In this document: in pieces, positions 25,720 through 34,373 of the stretch
How positions within the stretch are numbered: the stretch's first letter is position 1
How the letters are laid out: each line of letters starts with the position of its first letter
Notes under the pieces: generated by a model
Told to the model about the DNA's origin: nothing
Seen by the model: only the letters and a program-made list of their open reading frames with translations
The model's database searches: none
Source of the DNA: an uncultured Prevotellaceae bacterium
GTDB taxonomy: Bacteria > Bacteroidota > Bacteroidia > Bacteroidales > Muribaculaceae
Length of the DNA: 64,000 nucleotides
Assembly (NCBI GenBank): GCA_946186575.1
Contig: CAMHNO010000006.1
Span: 1 to 64,000 of the forward strand
Direction: 5' to 3'
Made by a program: the position numbers and the translations under genes

Positions 25720-26418
25720 ATGGCTGACAAAGAAATTGCGGAACGTATTAAGTTCTTAATGAAAGAGTTGAACTACCGGCAGGTGGATTTCGCTCAAAAG
25801 ATTGATGTGGACACGTCGAACCTGTCGAAGTACCTGAACGGGCGACTTGCCATGAGCGACGCGCTCATCAACAAAATTGTGGTTAACCTGGGTGTCTCGA
25901 AACAATGGCTTGAGACGGGCGAGGACTTGCCCTTTGCCAAGCAGCAGCCCCAGCAACTTGTCACAGTGCCCGAATCGCGCATTGTGACCGAGCCAAGCAG
26001 GATTGCTGCCAGTCGTGGCACACCGGTCTATGACATCGACGTGACGGCTGGCTATCAGCCCCAGGCGCGCATGTTTACCGACGACCAGATTATTGGCTTT
26101 ATTGACCTGCCCGACATGGCCAATGCCAACTGCCGCATTGTGCGTGTGAGCGGCGACTCGATGAGCCCTGTGATTCGCAACGGCGACTACATTGCCGTGC
26201 GCGAGCTGAGCAATCTGCGCCAAATCTTCTGGGGGCAAATCTATGTGGTGATTCTTGATGATTATCGCCTGGTCAAGTACATTCGCCGGCACGACGACCC
26301 GTCGATGGTGATACTGCGCAGCGAGAACAAGCGCTACGACGACATGGAAGTGGAGCGCACCGAGATTCGCGACCTGATGTTTGTGCAAAACATCCTCCAC
26401 GTCGATACCCGCATGTAA
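25720..26418 (+). CDS. XRE-family transcriptional regulator with S24 peptidase domain
   Basis: About 232 residues from ATG 25720; an ATG at 25687 lies upstream of the predicted transcription start. The N-terminal helix-turn-helix is ELNYRQVDFAQKIDVDTSNLSKYLNGR. The C-terminal LexA/CI-like S24 domain has RVSGDSMSPVIRNGDYIAV, with the catalytic Ser in GDSM, and the Lys in YRLVKYIRR. The combination resembles phage CI and stress-responsive repressors that self-cleave. The cleavage site is not obvious in the Gln-rich linker (AKQQPQQL). It is followed by an M16 peptidase gene 24 bp later. No phage genes are nearby, so it is probably a resident regulator. Confidence 0.9.
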   Translation: MADKEIAERIKFLMKELNYRQVDFAQKIDVDTSNLSKYLNGRLAMSDALINKIVVNLGVSKQWLETGEDLPFAKQQPQQLVTVPESRIVTEPSRIAASRGTPVYDIDVTAGYQPQARMFTDDQIIGFIDLPDMANANCRIVRVSGDSMSPVIRNGDYIAVRELSNLRQIFWGQIYVVILDDYRLVKYIRRHDDPSMVILRSENKRYDDMEVERTEIRDLMFVQNILHVDTRM

Positions 26419-26442
26419 TATACCTTAAAAAGATCACAATTA

Positions 26443-27672
26443 ATGCTGAATAACGAAAATATAAGCCTGCACACGCTGCCTAATGGGCTGCGCATGGTGC
26501 ACGTGCAGCGGCAGTCGGCAGTGGCGTGGTGCGGACTGGCCATTGACGCCGGCAGCCGCGACGAGAGCGAGGGACAGTACGGGCTGGCCCACTTTGTGGA
26601 ACACACGATATTCAAGGGTACAAGGCGCCGCACTTCTACGCGCATCAACAACCGCATGGAGCAGGTGGGCGGTGAGCTTAACGCCTACACCACCAAGGAG
26701 AGCACCATGCTCTACTGCATTTTCCCTGCTGAGCACCTTGAGCGCGCAGTGGAGCTGATTGCCGACCTGGTCGAGAACTCCATTTTCCCTGAGCATGAAC
26801 TTGAGACCGAACTCGAGGTGGTGCTCGAGGAGGTGGCCAGCTACCGCGACTCGCCCAGCGAGGCGGTCTACGACGACTTTGAGGACATGCTGCTCGCCGG
26901 CAGCCAACTGGGGCACAACATCCTTGGCGATGAAAAAGACCTGCGTGGGGCATCGTCGGAATGCTGCCTCGACTGGCTCAAACGCTTGTATGTGCCCAGC
27001 AACATGGTGTTCTTCTCAGTTGGCAACGCGCTCCCCGACAAGGTGTTCCGTCTTGCCGAGAGGCACATGGGAGTGATGTCGCACACCAAGCGCGGCATCG
27101 AGCGAGTGGCACCGACCATTCTTGAGCCTCAGCGCAAGGTTGTTGACCTGAATTTGCATCAGTCGCACACCATCGTGGGTGCACGGGTGCCGGGCATGTA
27201 CGACGACCAGCGCTTTGCCCTCTCGCTGCTCAACAACATCCTGGGCGGGCCAGGCATGAACTCGCTGCTCAACGTAAGCCTGCGCGAGAAGCGCGGCCTG
27301 GTCTATACCGTGGAGTCGTCATTAGTGACTTTTACCGACTGCGGCATGATTCAAATTTACTTAGGATGCGACCACGACAAGCTTAAGAAGGCGATGCGGC
27401 TCATCGCTGGTACCATCGACTCGCTGGCGCAGTCGCCACTCACCGAGCGACGCCTCGACGCCTACAAGCGTCAGTACTGCGGCCAAATGCTTGTGGCCAG
27501 CGACAGTGCCGAGGTCGCAGCCATGGCGGCAGGTCGCGGCCTGCTCTACTATGGCGACGTGAGCTCGCTGCGCGACAACATCGACTGCATCATGGGCGTC
27601 ACCCCCGAGCAAGTGCAGCAAGCTGCCCAGCTGCTCACCCTCGATCGCTGCTCTATCCTCACCTTTAAGTAA
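26443..27672 (+). CDS. M16 family zinc metallopeptidase
   Basis: 409 residues, the size of single-half processing-protease-like members (PqqL/YmxG type). The inverted zinc motif HFVEH (HxxEH) is at about residues 48-52 in LAHFVEHTIFKGT, with the distal Glu in VVLEEVASYRDSP. The C-terminal half has LREKRGLVYTVESSL, typical of the M16 second domain. There is no signal peptide, so it is probably cytoplasmic and degrades or processes peptides. Its start lies 24 bp after the S24 regulator gene, consistent with cotranscription. Confidence 0.92.
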   Translation: MLNNENISLHTLPNGLRMVHVQRQSAVAWCGLAIDAGSRDESEGQYGLAHFVEHTIFKGTRRRTSTRINNRMEQVGGELNAYTTKESTMLYCIFPAEHLERAVELIADLVENSIFPEHELETELEVVLEEVASYRDSPSEAVYDDFEDMLLAGSQLGHNILGDEKDLRGASSECCLDWLKRLYVPSNMVFFSVGNALPDKVFRLAERHMGVMSHTKRGIERVAPTILEPQRKVVDLNLHQSHTIVGARVPGMYDDQRFALSLLNNILGGPGMNSLLNVSLREKRGLVYTVESSLVTFTDCGMIQIYLGCDHDKLKKAMRLIAGTIDSLAQSPLTERRLDAYKRQYCGQMLVASDSAEVAAMAAGRGLLYYGDVSSLRDNIDCIMGVTPEQVQQAAQLLTLDRCSILTFK

Positions 27673-27776
27673 GGTGAGTGGGGTTATGACTCTACAAACA
27701 TCGTAAGATTAACAGCTTTTATGCCTAATTAGAAACATTTTACTGTCGTCAATGAAAGTAGTTAGCATTTTATGCC

Positions 27777-27784
27777 TACCTTTG
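27777..27784 (+). promoter_or_regulatory. -7 promoter element for the 27832 barrel gene
   Basis: TACCTTTG, 47 bp before the start codon, matches TAnnTTTG. No TTTG lies at the expected -33 distance, so only the -7 box is supported. Confidence 0.45.
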
Positions 27785-27831
27785 CCCGCTATTTTTTATA
27801 AACCTTTTTTTAACAAATAACAATTTGAACT

Positions 27832-28470
27832 ATGAGAAAGTTTTTAATTGTCCTTATTAGTGTTGCCTTGGCAACAGGTGCCGCCGTGGCACAGAAACGC
27901 TTCACTTTTGGCCCCAAGATTGGTGTGGACTACACTCACTATTGGGGTAAGAACACTGATCATGGTGGTCAGTTAAACTATCAAGCGGGTATGTTCTTTG
28001 AGTATCGCTTCAACAGCAAGTTTTCTATCGCACCCGAAGTTGTTTTCGCAGCTCAGGGAGGAAAGAATGATGGAGTGGTCTTTACTGGAGAAACTTTGCA
28101 TTCAGATTATTTTGATGCAGTTTACACCGACAATTTGAACTACATCAACGTTCCCGTAATGTTGAAGTACTATGTGTGTCCATCATTGAGCATTGATTTT
28201 GGTCCACAATTGGGCATAAACGTTTATCACAAATGCACAGTCAAGGGAAAAGATGATCACAAAGATTATAAGAAGACCTATGACACTGATGCGAAAAGTG
28301 TTGATTTTGGTCTTGGCCTTGGCTTGACCTACAACATTACTAAGGATGTGTTTGTGCAAGGTCGTTACACAATGGGGTTGACAGATGCCTATAAAAAGTT
28401 TTTAGGAGCTACCTATCCGATTAATTCAAAGAACGGCAACGCTCAAATCGCCATTGGCTTCCGTTTCTAA
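27832..28470 (+). CDS. Small outer-membrane beta-barrel protein (PorT/OMP_b-brl family)
   Basis: 212 residues with a signal peptide (MRKFLIVLISVALATGAAVAQ) and a mature part of alternating beta-strands: RFTFGPKIGVDYTHYWG, YQAGMFFEYRFNSKFSIAPEVVFAAQGGK, INVPVMLKYYVCPSLSIDFGPQLGI, FGLGLGLTYNITKDVFVQGRYTMGL. The C-terminus IAIGFRF ends in an aromatic residue, as usual for barrel assembly by BAM. This pattern is the common Bacteroidetes porin-like/PorT family. Function is unknown. Confidence 0.85.
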   Translation: MRKFLIVLISVALATGAAVAQKRFTFGPKIGVDYTHYWGKNTDHGGQLNYQAGMFFEYRFNSKFSIAPEVVFAAQGGKNDGVVFTGETLHSDYFDAVYTDNLNYINVPVMLKYYVCPSLSIDFGPQLGINVYHKCTVKGKDDHKDYKKTYDTDAKSVDFGLGLGLTYNITKDVFVQGRYTMGLTDAYKKFLGATYPINSKNGNAQIAIGFRF

Positions 28471-28491
28471 GCAAAGAAGATATTAAGTTTT

Positions 28492-28524
28492 AAGGCGCTC
28501 GGGCATAAGTTGCTCGGGCGTTTT
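28492..28524 (+). terminator. Terminator after the barrel protein gene
   Basis: AAGGCGCTCGGGC and GCTCGGGCGTTTT can pair over 13 positions around a 7-nt loop if G-U pairs are allowed, ending in a T run. In DNA it looks like a direct repeat of GCTCGGGC, but the RNA folds as a hairpin. Confidence 0.6.
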
Positions 28525-28673
28525 AGTTGTAGTTCATTGCTCTCGTCAGGTTGCTGATTATGTGAAAAACGCAACTTTTTTGGTCATTTTCTTGCGGTGA
28601 TAATAAAAAATGTGTATTTTCGTCACGATTTTTCAAAAACTGAAAATATTAATCACTAAAACTCATAAATATT

Positions 28674-29234
28674 ATGGCAGAAGTTAAAACATTTCTTGAC
28701 GCAGCCGAGAAGAAAATGAACGAGGCTGTGGCTTATCTCGACGAGACTCTCTCGCGAGTGCGCGCCGGCAAAGCCAACCCTAAAATCCTTGACCCAGTCA
28801 AGGTTGAGTACTACGGCTCGATGATGCCCATTGCCAACGTTGCCAACGTTGCAGTGCCCGATGCCCGCAGCATCACCATCACTCCTTGGGAGAAGAACAT
28901 GATTAAGGTGATTGAGAAAGCGATTCTTGACTCAAACATCGGCATCACACCTGAGAACAATGGCGAGATAATTCGCCTCAACTTCCCGCCTCTGACCGAG
29001 GAGCGCCGCAAGCAACTTGTGAAGGACGCCAAGACCGAGACCGAGAAGGCCAAGGTGAGTGTGCGCAACGCCCGCCGCGAGATGATTGAGGGCTTGAAGA
29101 AAGCTGTTAAAGACGGCATGCCCGAGGATTCGCAGAAGGACGGCGAAGAGCAGGTTCAGAAGCTCCACGACAAGTACCTGAAGAAGATTGACGAGGTGTT
29201 TGCCGCTAAGGAGAAGGAGATTCTCACCGTGTGA
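28674..29234 (+). CDS. frr: Ribosome recycling factor
   Basis: A 186-residue protein that splits post-termination ribosomes with EF-G. The full RRF signature is present: [21 protein letters not shown] near residues 30-50, [44 protein letters not shown], and the long C-terminal helices with [14 protein letters not shown]. Length matches the family exactly. A strong terminator follows, so it is monocistronic or the last gene of its unit. Confidence 0.98.
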   Translation: MAEVKTFLDAAEKKMNEAVAYLDETLSRVRAGKANPKILDPVKVEYYGSMMPIANVANVAVPDARSITITPWEKNMIKVIEKAILDSNIGITPENNGEIIRLNFPPLTEERRKQLVKDAKTETEKAKVSVRNARREMIEGLKKAVKDGMPEDSQKDGEEQVQKLHDKYLKKIDEVFAAKEKEILTV

Positions 29235-29267
29235 CAATCACGCCCCTTCAAGCTTCATGAAATAAGC

Positions 29268-29299
29268 AAAAAAACGCTCAATCTAAGGGCGTTTTTTTT
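29268..29299 (+). terminator. Intrinsic terminator of frr
   Basis: AAAAAAACGCTC pairs with GGGCGTTTTTTTT across a 7-nt loop (one G-T pair), 33 bp after the frr stop codon. Confidence 0.8.
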
Positions 29300-29351
29300 C
29301 TTTTATAATTACATTTGAGGCATTTAATCTACTTGTTTTAAAAATAATGTG

Positions 29352-29359
29352 TAACTTTG
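29352..29359 (+). promoter_or_regulatory. -7 promoter element of the CoA-transferase gene
   Basis: TAACTTTG followed by CACC, 57 bp before the chosen start codon. The nearest upstream TTG (29333-29335) is 16 bp away, closer than ideal. An ATG at 29357 lies within the box and so cannot be the start. Confidence 0.5.
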
Positions 29360-29416
29360 CACCGTTTTTTTGAGAATACACACATAAAACAACACATAAA
29401 CAAAATCAAGAAGAAA

Positions 29417-30910
29417 ATGATTTACCCAATTATCACAGCCGAAGAGGCTGCCGAGTTTGTCCACAATGGTGACAACGTGGGAGTATCGGGCTTTACCGCC
29501 CCTGGCTGCCCCAAGGCAGTGGCTCCAATGATTGCTGCCAAGGCTCGCCGCGAGCACGAGGCAGGACGTGAGTTTAAGATCAACATCTTCAGTGGTGCTT
29601 CGACCAACGACTTTATCGACGGCGAGCTCACTCGCGCCGAGGCTATCAACTATCGCACTCCTTACCAGTCGCATCCCGACCTGCGCAAGGCTATCAACAG
29701 CAACGCTATTCACTACAACGACCGCCACTTGAGCGAGCTGTCGCAGGAGTTCCGCTACAACTACTATGGCAAGATGGACGTTGCCATAGTTGAGGCACAA
29801 AGCATTACCGACGACGGTGAAATCGTGCTGGGCACATCGGTGGGCTGCACTCCCACTTGGCTCATGTGTGCCGAGAAGGTCATCATCGAGCTTAACGACA
29901 AGTTGCCCGAGAGCATGCGTGGCTTGCACGACATATACATCCCACTCGACCCTCCCAACCGTCGCGAGATTCCCATCTACACCGCTCACGACCGCGCCGG
30001 TTCACCCACTGCCCATGTCGACCCCAAGAAGGTTGTGGGCGTGGTGAAGACCTCGTTCCGCTTGGGCAAGGCCGACGCATTCACCCCAGTTGACGATACC
30101 ACTCGCAAGATTGGCCACAACGTGGTGCAATTCCTCATCAGTGAGATGAAAAACAATCGCATTCCCAAGTCGTTCCTGCCACTGCAGAGCGGTGTGGGCA
30201 ACATTGCCAACGCCGTGCTCGAGGGTCTTGAGGAGAGCGACGAGATACCACCATTTGAGGTTTACACCGAGGTTATGCAAGACACCTTCGTCAAGTTGCT
30301 GCTTGATGGTCACTGCAAATTTGTGAGCACCTGCTCGCTCACTCTTTCCCACGACACTATGGACGAGTTCTTTGCCAACATCGACAAGCTGCACGACAAG
30401 GTGCTCATGCGCCCCAGCGAGATTAGCAACAACCCCGAGGTTATCCGTCGCTTGGGTGTTATCTCGATGAACACAGCTATCGAGGCCGACATCTTTGGTA
30501 ACATCAACTCGTCGCACGTGAGCGGTACCCGCCTGATGAACGGTATTGGTGGTAGCGGCGACTTCACTCGCAATGCCTACACCAGCATCTTCATGTGCCC
30601 CTCAGTCAAGAAGGATGACTGCATCTCGACCATCGTGCCCATGTGCACCCACATCGACCACACAATCCACAGTGCCGACATTATCGTCACCGACCAGGGC
30701 GTTGCCGACCTGCGTTTCAAGGATCCAGTGCAGGCTGCTGAGGAAATAATCGAGAAAGCAGCACACCCCGTTTATCGTCCATTGCTGCGTGAGTACTTGA
30801 AGGCTTGCAAGATGGGCCATGTGATGCAGAATAACGAGATGGCCCTGGCGTTCCACGTTGCACTCGCACGTGAGGGCGACATGCGCAAGGCCGACTTTTC
30901 AGGCAAATAA
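29417..30910 (+). CDS. Acetyl-CoA hydrolase/transferase (succinate-acetate CoA-transferase type)
   Basis: 497 residues from ATG 29417, chosen because MIYPIITAEEAAEFVHNGDNVGVSGF is the conserved family N-terminus and the upstream ATG overlaps the promoter. The class I CoA-transferase fold shows GVSGFTAPGCPKAVAP, IPLQSGVGNIANAVL and NGIGGSGDFTRNAY. The GIGGSGDF segment is the conserved CoA-binding loop, and the catalytic Glu would lie in the region PPFEVYTEVMQD. It moves CoA between acetate and succinate or propionate in fermentation, fitting an anaerobic succinate/acetate producer. Monocistronic: own promoter and strong terminator. Confidence 0.93.
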   Translation: MIYPIITAEEAAEFVHNGDNVGVSGFTAPGCPKAVAPMIAAKARREHEAGREFKINIFSGASTNDFIDGELTRAEAINYRTPYQSHPDLRKAINSNAIHYNDRHLSELSQEFRYNYYGKMDVAIVEAQSITDDGEIVLGTSVGCTPTWLMCAEKVIIELNDKLPESMRGLHDIYIPLDPPNRREIPIYTAHDRAGSPTAHVDPKKVVGVVKTSFRLGKADAFTPVDDTTRKIGHNVVQFLISEMKNNRIPKSFLPLQSGVGNIANAVLEGLEESDEIPPFEVYTEVMQDTFVKLLLDGHCKFVSTCSLTLSHDTMDEFFANIDKLHDKVLMRPSEISNNPEVIRRLGVISMNTAIEADIFGNINSSHVSGTRLMNGIGGSGDFTRNAYTSIFMCPSVKKDDCISTIVPMCTHIDHTIHSADIIVTDQGVADLRFKDPVQAAEEIIEKAAHPVYRPLLREYLKACKMGHVMQNNEMALAFHVALAREGDMRKADFSGK

Positions 30911-30937
30911 AAGGTAAATTACCACAATTTTAAAATA

Positions 30938-30976
30938 GACACTCAGGCACTTTTGTGGCCTGAGTGTCATTTTTTT
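30938..30976 (+). terminator. Intrinsic terminator of the CoA-transferase gene
   Basis: GACACTCAGGC pairs with GCCTGAGTGTC (11 bp plus flanking AC/GT), followed by ATTTTTTT. Confidence 0.88.
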
Positions 30977-31054
30977 AAGTAATGCCGAGACAGCATTATT
31001 GTTTCATGGAGCCTCGTTTTTTAATGGAAATAAATGTAAAAATACCCTAAATAA

Positions 31055-31086
31055 TTTGCATATTACCATTATTCGTGTTATCTTTG
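31055..31086 (+). promoter_or_regulatory. Promoter for the 31140 gene
   Basis: TTTG (31055-31058), 20-bp spacer, TATCTTTG (31079-31086). Exact consensus; the leader is about 48 nt. Confidence 0.75.
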
Positions 31087-31139
31087 CAGCGAGAATTGAA
31101 CAACAACAAATGTATTAAACCATTAAAAACACAACAAGC

Positions 31140-31589
31140 ATGAATTATCCAACTGAGAGCGAGAGCGCTCAGCGCCGTGCCGAGCGCGACAGAATGTTGA
31201 CGATGCTCTACTGCGACATCTACGACACTATCGTCAAGAAAAAAGTTCACAACCCGAGGCGAGTGGCCATCGACATCGCTCTCGCCACTGGTGCACCTCC
31301 TTATCACGTGGGCTTTGACAGGGCCTATATTGTGGTGCCCAAGCTGCTCAATAACGAGGCACTGCGTTTCAGGAGCGACGCTTGCAGGCTCTTCTGGCTC
31401 GACATGACCGCCAAGGTGAGGTGTGTGATTTCGCGAGGCAAGGTGTCGATAGCGCGAGCTGTTGCTCTCGTGCTGGACCAGTGCCGAGCCTCAAGGTTCT
31501 TTATCTCTGACGAGCAGGCATGGGTCATCATCAAGCGCGAGCTCAAGGCTATGCACTGCCGCAAGAGCTACGGCCGTGCGCTTGAATAG
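31140..31589 (+). CDS. Small protein with internal duplication, unknown function
   Basis: A 149-residue cytoplasmic protein, highly basic, without signal peptide. Two segments are alike: ATGAPPYHVGFDRAYIVVPKL (about 52-72) and QCRASRFFISDEQAWVIIKREL (about 117-138). Both have an aromatic pair, a D-x-A-aromatic-V-V/I-I core and a Lys/Leu end, suggesting two copies of a small helix-based motif. Similar 'PRFYVS-EEA' segments occur in uncharacterised Bacteroidetes proteins (recalled, not searched). It is followed 57 bp later by another orphan gene. No function is assigned. Confidence 0.65.
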   Translation: MNYPTESESAQRRAERDRMLTMLYCDIYDTIVKKKVHNPRRVAIDIALATGAPPYHVGFDRAYIVVPKLLNNEALRFRSDACRLFWLDMTAKVRCVISRGKVSIARAVALVLDQCRASRFFISDEQAWVIIKRELKAMHCRKSYGRALE

Positions 31590-31646
31590 TGGCATGGCGG
31601 CTAAGAATGACTCATCAACCTTTAACCTAATAATCTTAATATAATC

Positions 31647-32093
31647 ATGGACAAACACAAAGTGACTGTCAACATCGATTTTGACGAAATTCTCAATTAC
31701 ATCTACTCGCAGAGCGCCTGGCATGGTGCCCACAACAGCAAGGTGCGCATTCTAACTCCCGACAACCGTGTGATGCTACTGATGCGCTTGAAGGAAGGAT
31801 ATGCCAGCCTAAAGAGCCGAGTGCTGGGTTACTTGGCATTTGACAATTATAACCCCAACATCGAGTCGAGGAATATTACCATGACATTTGAGCTCAACAA
31901 TCCGGCGCAGGCTGGCCTTGCCGACGCATTGCACGAGACGGTGGTGGCTGTGCTGGCTCACTTCGTGCTGATGAAGTTCTATGGCGAAGTAGATCAGCGT
32001 GGTGCGAAATATGGCAGCAGCCTTTTCAACTTAGAGTGGAGGCGATACATGGCAAAGCTCATGCTTGCTTTTGCCCACGATGCGTTGCAATAA
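31647..32093 (+). CDS. Small protein of unknown function
   Basis: A 148-residue soluble protein without signal peptide or membrane segment. The N-terminus DKHKVTVNIDFDEILNYIYSQSAWHGAH and the centre (LKEGYASLKSRVLGYLAFDNYNP) contain many aromatic and charged residues. The C-terminal half is helical (ALHETVVAVLAHFVLMKFYGEVDQ and EWRRYMAKLMLAFAHDALQ). I do not recognise the family. Cotranscription with the gene at 31140 from the promoter near 31086 is likely because no terminator or second promoter is seen in the 57-bp gap. Confidence 0.65.
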   Translation: MDKHKVTVNIDFDEILNYIYSQSAWHGAHNSKVRILTPDNRVMLLMRLKEGYASLKSRVLGYLAFDNYNPNIESRNITMTFELNNPAQAGLADALHETVVAVLAHFVLMKFYGEVDQRGAKYGSSLFNLEWRRYMAKLMLAFAHDALQ

Positions 32094-32180
32094 AAAAACG
32101 AGGAGGCCAATGTCTTGACCCCTCTCGCTTAGTGCTTGTGGTGGGTAGCTGCCTCCCACTGGATTGTGGCACAAACTTGG

Positions 32181-33137
32181 TTACTTGTCGTCGAGCCACT
32201 TGTCGACCTGCTTCTCGAGCATCTTCAGAGCCTCTTTCGAGGCACGCTTTGCGCTCTTGCGCATGAGCGAGTCTACCTCGTCGGGGATGTCGAATGCCGA
32301 CTCGGCTCGGTCTTCGGGTGTGACAGTGGCGTCGCTGCCTTCATCTTCATTGGTGCCTTGCTGCTCTGCAGGGTCCACGGTGCTGTTGTCGTCCTGGTCA
32401 TTGCCAAAGACGGGGAAGTCGTCGAAGTGGAAAAGATCTTGCAGGTTGGCGCCCAGGGCCTCTTTGAGTTTCTTGTTGATAATGTTCTTGTCGAAGGTGA
32501 ACACATGGCCCATTATGCCAAGCGACACACGTGTCTTGCTGGTTCCGGTGTCGATGTAGCCCATTGAGAACAACACATAGTTGTCGACGTCGACCACCTT
32601 GTCGACAAAGGTGCGAATGAGTGGTGACGACCCCATCTTGATGACAGACCCCACGATGCCTGTGCCGCCCACTTCCTCGACTGTTTCTTCGACCCATGAG
32701 TGCGACACGCCTGCTATTGCGCGGCAATGATCGTCCTTGGTTGGATTGCTGATGGCAAGAATGATGGCAAGCACGCTCACAATGGCAATGGTGACCCACA
32801 ATGCGGTGTGGCTCTTGCGTGGCTTTGCTGGCGCTGGCTCAGCGTCGTAGCTCGGGGTGTAGTTATAGTGCGGCGTTTGGGCCGACGTAGCCTTGGGGGT
32901 CCAAGCAGGTGGCTGCGTGCTGTGTGGAGGCTCAGGTGTGGGCTCGGTCGCGGCTGCCGGCTCAACGCGTGGAGCGTAGGCAACAAGGTGACTCAACTGC
33001 TCAACCTTGTCGGCGGTGGTCCAGTCGGCTAATCCTTCATACCACACTGGCGTGTCGGGCATGATGCTCAAGTTTGACATCTGCTCAAGAGTGAAGGGGC
33101 CTTGCTGCTGGTCATTCATGATTATAAAAAATTCCAT
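32181..33137 (-). CDS. GYF_2-domain membrane protein
   Basis: 318 residues. The N-terminal GYF_2 (DUF4339) domain begins at once: MEFFIIMNDQQQGPFTLEQMSNLSIMPDTPVWYEGLADWTTA. This supports the chosen start over the Met at residue 7. A Pro/Thr-rich linker (residues 57-107) leads to one membrane segment (about 113-131, ALWVTIAIVSVLAIILAIS). The extracytoplasmic domain after it starts NPTKDDHCRAIAG, reminiscent of DUF4359, and ends in an acidic then Lys-rich tail. GYF_2 modules probably bind Pro-rich partners at the inner face; the function of this protein is unknown. Confidence 0.8.
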   Translation of the reverse strand: MEFFIIMNDQQQGPFTLEQMSNLSIMPDTPVWYEGLADWTTADKVEQLSHLVAYAPRVEPAAATEPTPEPPHSTQPPAWTPKATSAQTPHYNYTPSYDAEPAPAKPRKSHTALWVTIAIVSVLAIILAISNPTKDDHCRAIAGVSHSWVEETVEEVGGTGIVGSVIKMGSSPLIRTFVDKVVDVDNYVLFSMGYIDTGTSKTRVSLGIMGHVFTFDKNIINKKLKEALGANLQDLFHFDDFPVFGNDQDDNSTVDPAEQQGTNEDEGSDATVTPEDRAESAFDIPDEVDSLMRKSAKRASKEALKMLEKQVDKWLDDK

Positions 33138-33216
33138 AGTACCTAAAACATTTTAAAGTTAGACAAAATAATTAAAAGTATATATAGAAATTTTTTTTGT
33201 GCTTATTAGATGTGCG

Positions 33217-33249
33217 CAAAGATATTTAAGTTTAAAATACAATAGCAAA
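33217..33249 (-). promoter_or_regulatory. Promoter for the GYF_2 gene
   Basis: On the minus strand, TTTG (complement of 33246-33249), 21-bp spacer, TATCTTTG (complement of 33217-33224). The leader to 33137 is about 75 nt. Confidence 0.65.
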
Positions 33250-33399
33250 ATCCGTGCCATTTTTAACGTTAAATTAACTTTTGCTGAAAAGTCACTAATT
33301 GGCACTATGTCATGCTGGGGTGGGGGATTGCTTGCTGTAATGAAATTTTTGCTGCTGATTTTGACAATGTTGCAATTGGGGAGGCTGGGTGGCGAGATA

Positions 33400-33431
33400 T
33401 TTGCTCGTTTGAATATTTTTTTCTACCTTTG
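33400..33431 (+). promoter_or_regulatory. Promoter for the Sel1-repeat gene; decides its start
   Basis: TTTG (33400-33403), 20-bp spacer, TACCTTTG (33424-33431). It lies inside the open frame that extends back to 33199, so translation must begin after it, supporting ATG 33502. Confidence 0.72.
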
Positions 33432-33501
33432 CCTTCGTAATGGAGATTTTTTTGGTTTAACAGGCGGCCCGCGGTGGCCGTCAAGCAACTTTAAGACTAC
33501 T

Positions 33502-34242
33502 ATGAAACTAATATTCAACAAGCAATTACAGGTGTTGCTCACCTTATTAATGATGATAGCGCCCGCCGCACTGGCGCAAGACGGAAACATTCACATACCT
33601 GATGGCGTGACAGGCGAAGCCGAACAATATTACAGGTCGGCCGTGAGCGGCGACCCCGAGGCTCAGCTTTTGCTCGCCTACTGCTACAGGACGGGCGAGG
33701 GTGTGCCACGCGATTACGCTCAGGCGTTCTTCTGGTACAGTCGCGCTTCGCAAAGTGGTAACGCACTGGCAATCTACAACATGGCAGTGTGCTACGACGA
33801 GGGAATAGGCATCACTCAAAACATTGAGAAAGCCGCTCGATTCTATGAGATAGCAGCCCAAAAAGGCGATCCAATGGCTCAAGTGAGCATTGGCAACTGC
33901 TACTTCAAGGGTGAAGGTGTTGCGCAAGACTACAAGAAGGCAGTCAAGTGGTTTAACAAGGCTGCCGACCAGGGAGTGGCTTCGGCTCAGTTCTGGATGG
34001 GGGCTTGCCTCGACCAGGGCCTGGGAGTGAAACAGGACCACAAGAAAGCTGTGGAGTGGTATGCCAAGGCTGCTGAGCAGGGCGATGCTCAATCGCAATA
34101 TAACTTAGGAATTTCCTATCTTGAAGGCGAGGGCGTGGCTAAAGATGAGACACAAGCCATCTACTGGTTGCGTCAGGCTGCTGCTCAAGGTGATGCCGAC
34201 GCTCAAGCGGTTCTGCGCGAGCTCAATGTGGACTGGCAATAA
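33502..34242 (+). CDS. Sel1-like repeat (TPR-like) exported protein
   Basis: 246 residues from ATG 33502, giving a signal peptide (MKLIFNKQLQVLLTLLMMIAPAALAQ). The mature protein is five consecutive Sel1-like repeats of 36 residues, each with the pattern AxxxLGxxYxxGxGVxxDxxKAxxWYxKAAxxGD (for example PEAQLLLAYCYRTGEGVPRD and AQSQYNLGISYLEGEGVAKD). Sel1 repeats are protein-binding scaffolds; periplasmic location is inferred. Monocistronic, with its own promoter and a strong terminator. Confidence 0.92.
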   Translation: MKLIFNKQLQVLLTLLMMIAPAALAQDGNIHIPDGVTGEAEQYYRSAVSGDPEAQLLLAYCYRTGEGVPRDYAQAFFWYSRASQSGNALAIYNMAVCYDEGIGITQNIEKAARFYEIAAQKGDPMAQVSIGNCYFKGEGVAQDYKKAVKWFNKAADQGVASAQFWMGACLDQGLGVKQDHKKAVEWYAKAAEQGDAQSQYNLGISYLEGEGVAKDETQAIYWLRQAAAQGDADAQAVLRELNVDWQ

Positions 34243-34278
34243 GCCGCGTGCGTCATTCCATACCTGTCAAACAATATA

Positions 34279-34326
34279 CAATCAACCGGACTGGCTCAGA
34301 GATGATGCCAGCCCGGTTGATTGTTT
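34279..34326. terminator. Bidirectional terminator between convergent genes
   Basis: CAATCAACCGG-A-CTGGC pairs with GCCAG-C-CCGGTTGATTG around an 11-nt loop, with a short T run on each side. It ends the Sel1 gene and probably also the DUF4923 genes from the other side. Confidence 0.85.
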
Positions 34327-34373
34327 GAGGTGGTAAAGAAGGTTCAGCTATTGCAGCCTCGACATGGCGGGGC

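Larger units (their letters stand above)
33138..33501. other. Divergent intergenic region with promoters in both directions
   Basis: About 360 bp between the GYF_2 gene (minus) and the Sel1 gene (plus). It carries one consensus promoter in each direction (33217-33249 minus, 33400-33431 plus) and no other feature I can support. Open frame continues upstream of the Sel1 start but lies before the transcription start. Confidence 0.6.

Noticed and set aside
25720..26418. Reading the XRE-S24 regulator as a prophage CI repressor
   Set aside because: No integrase, structural or lysis genes are nearby. The neighbour is an M16 peptidase, as for resident regulators.
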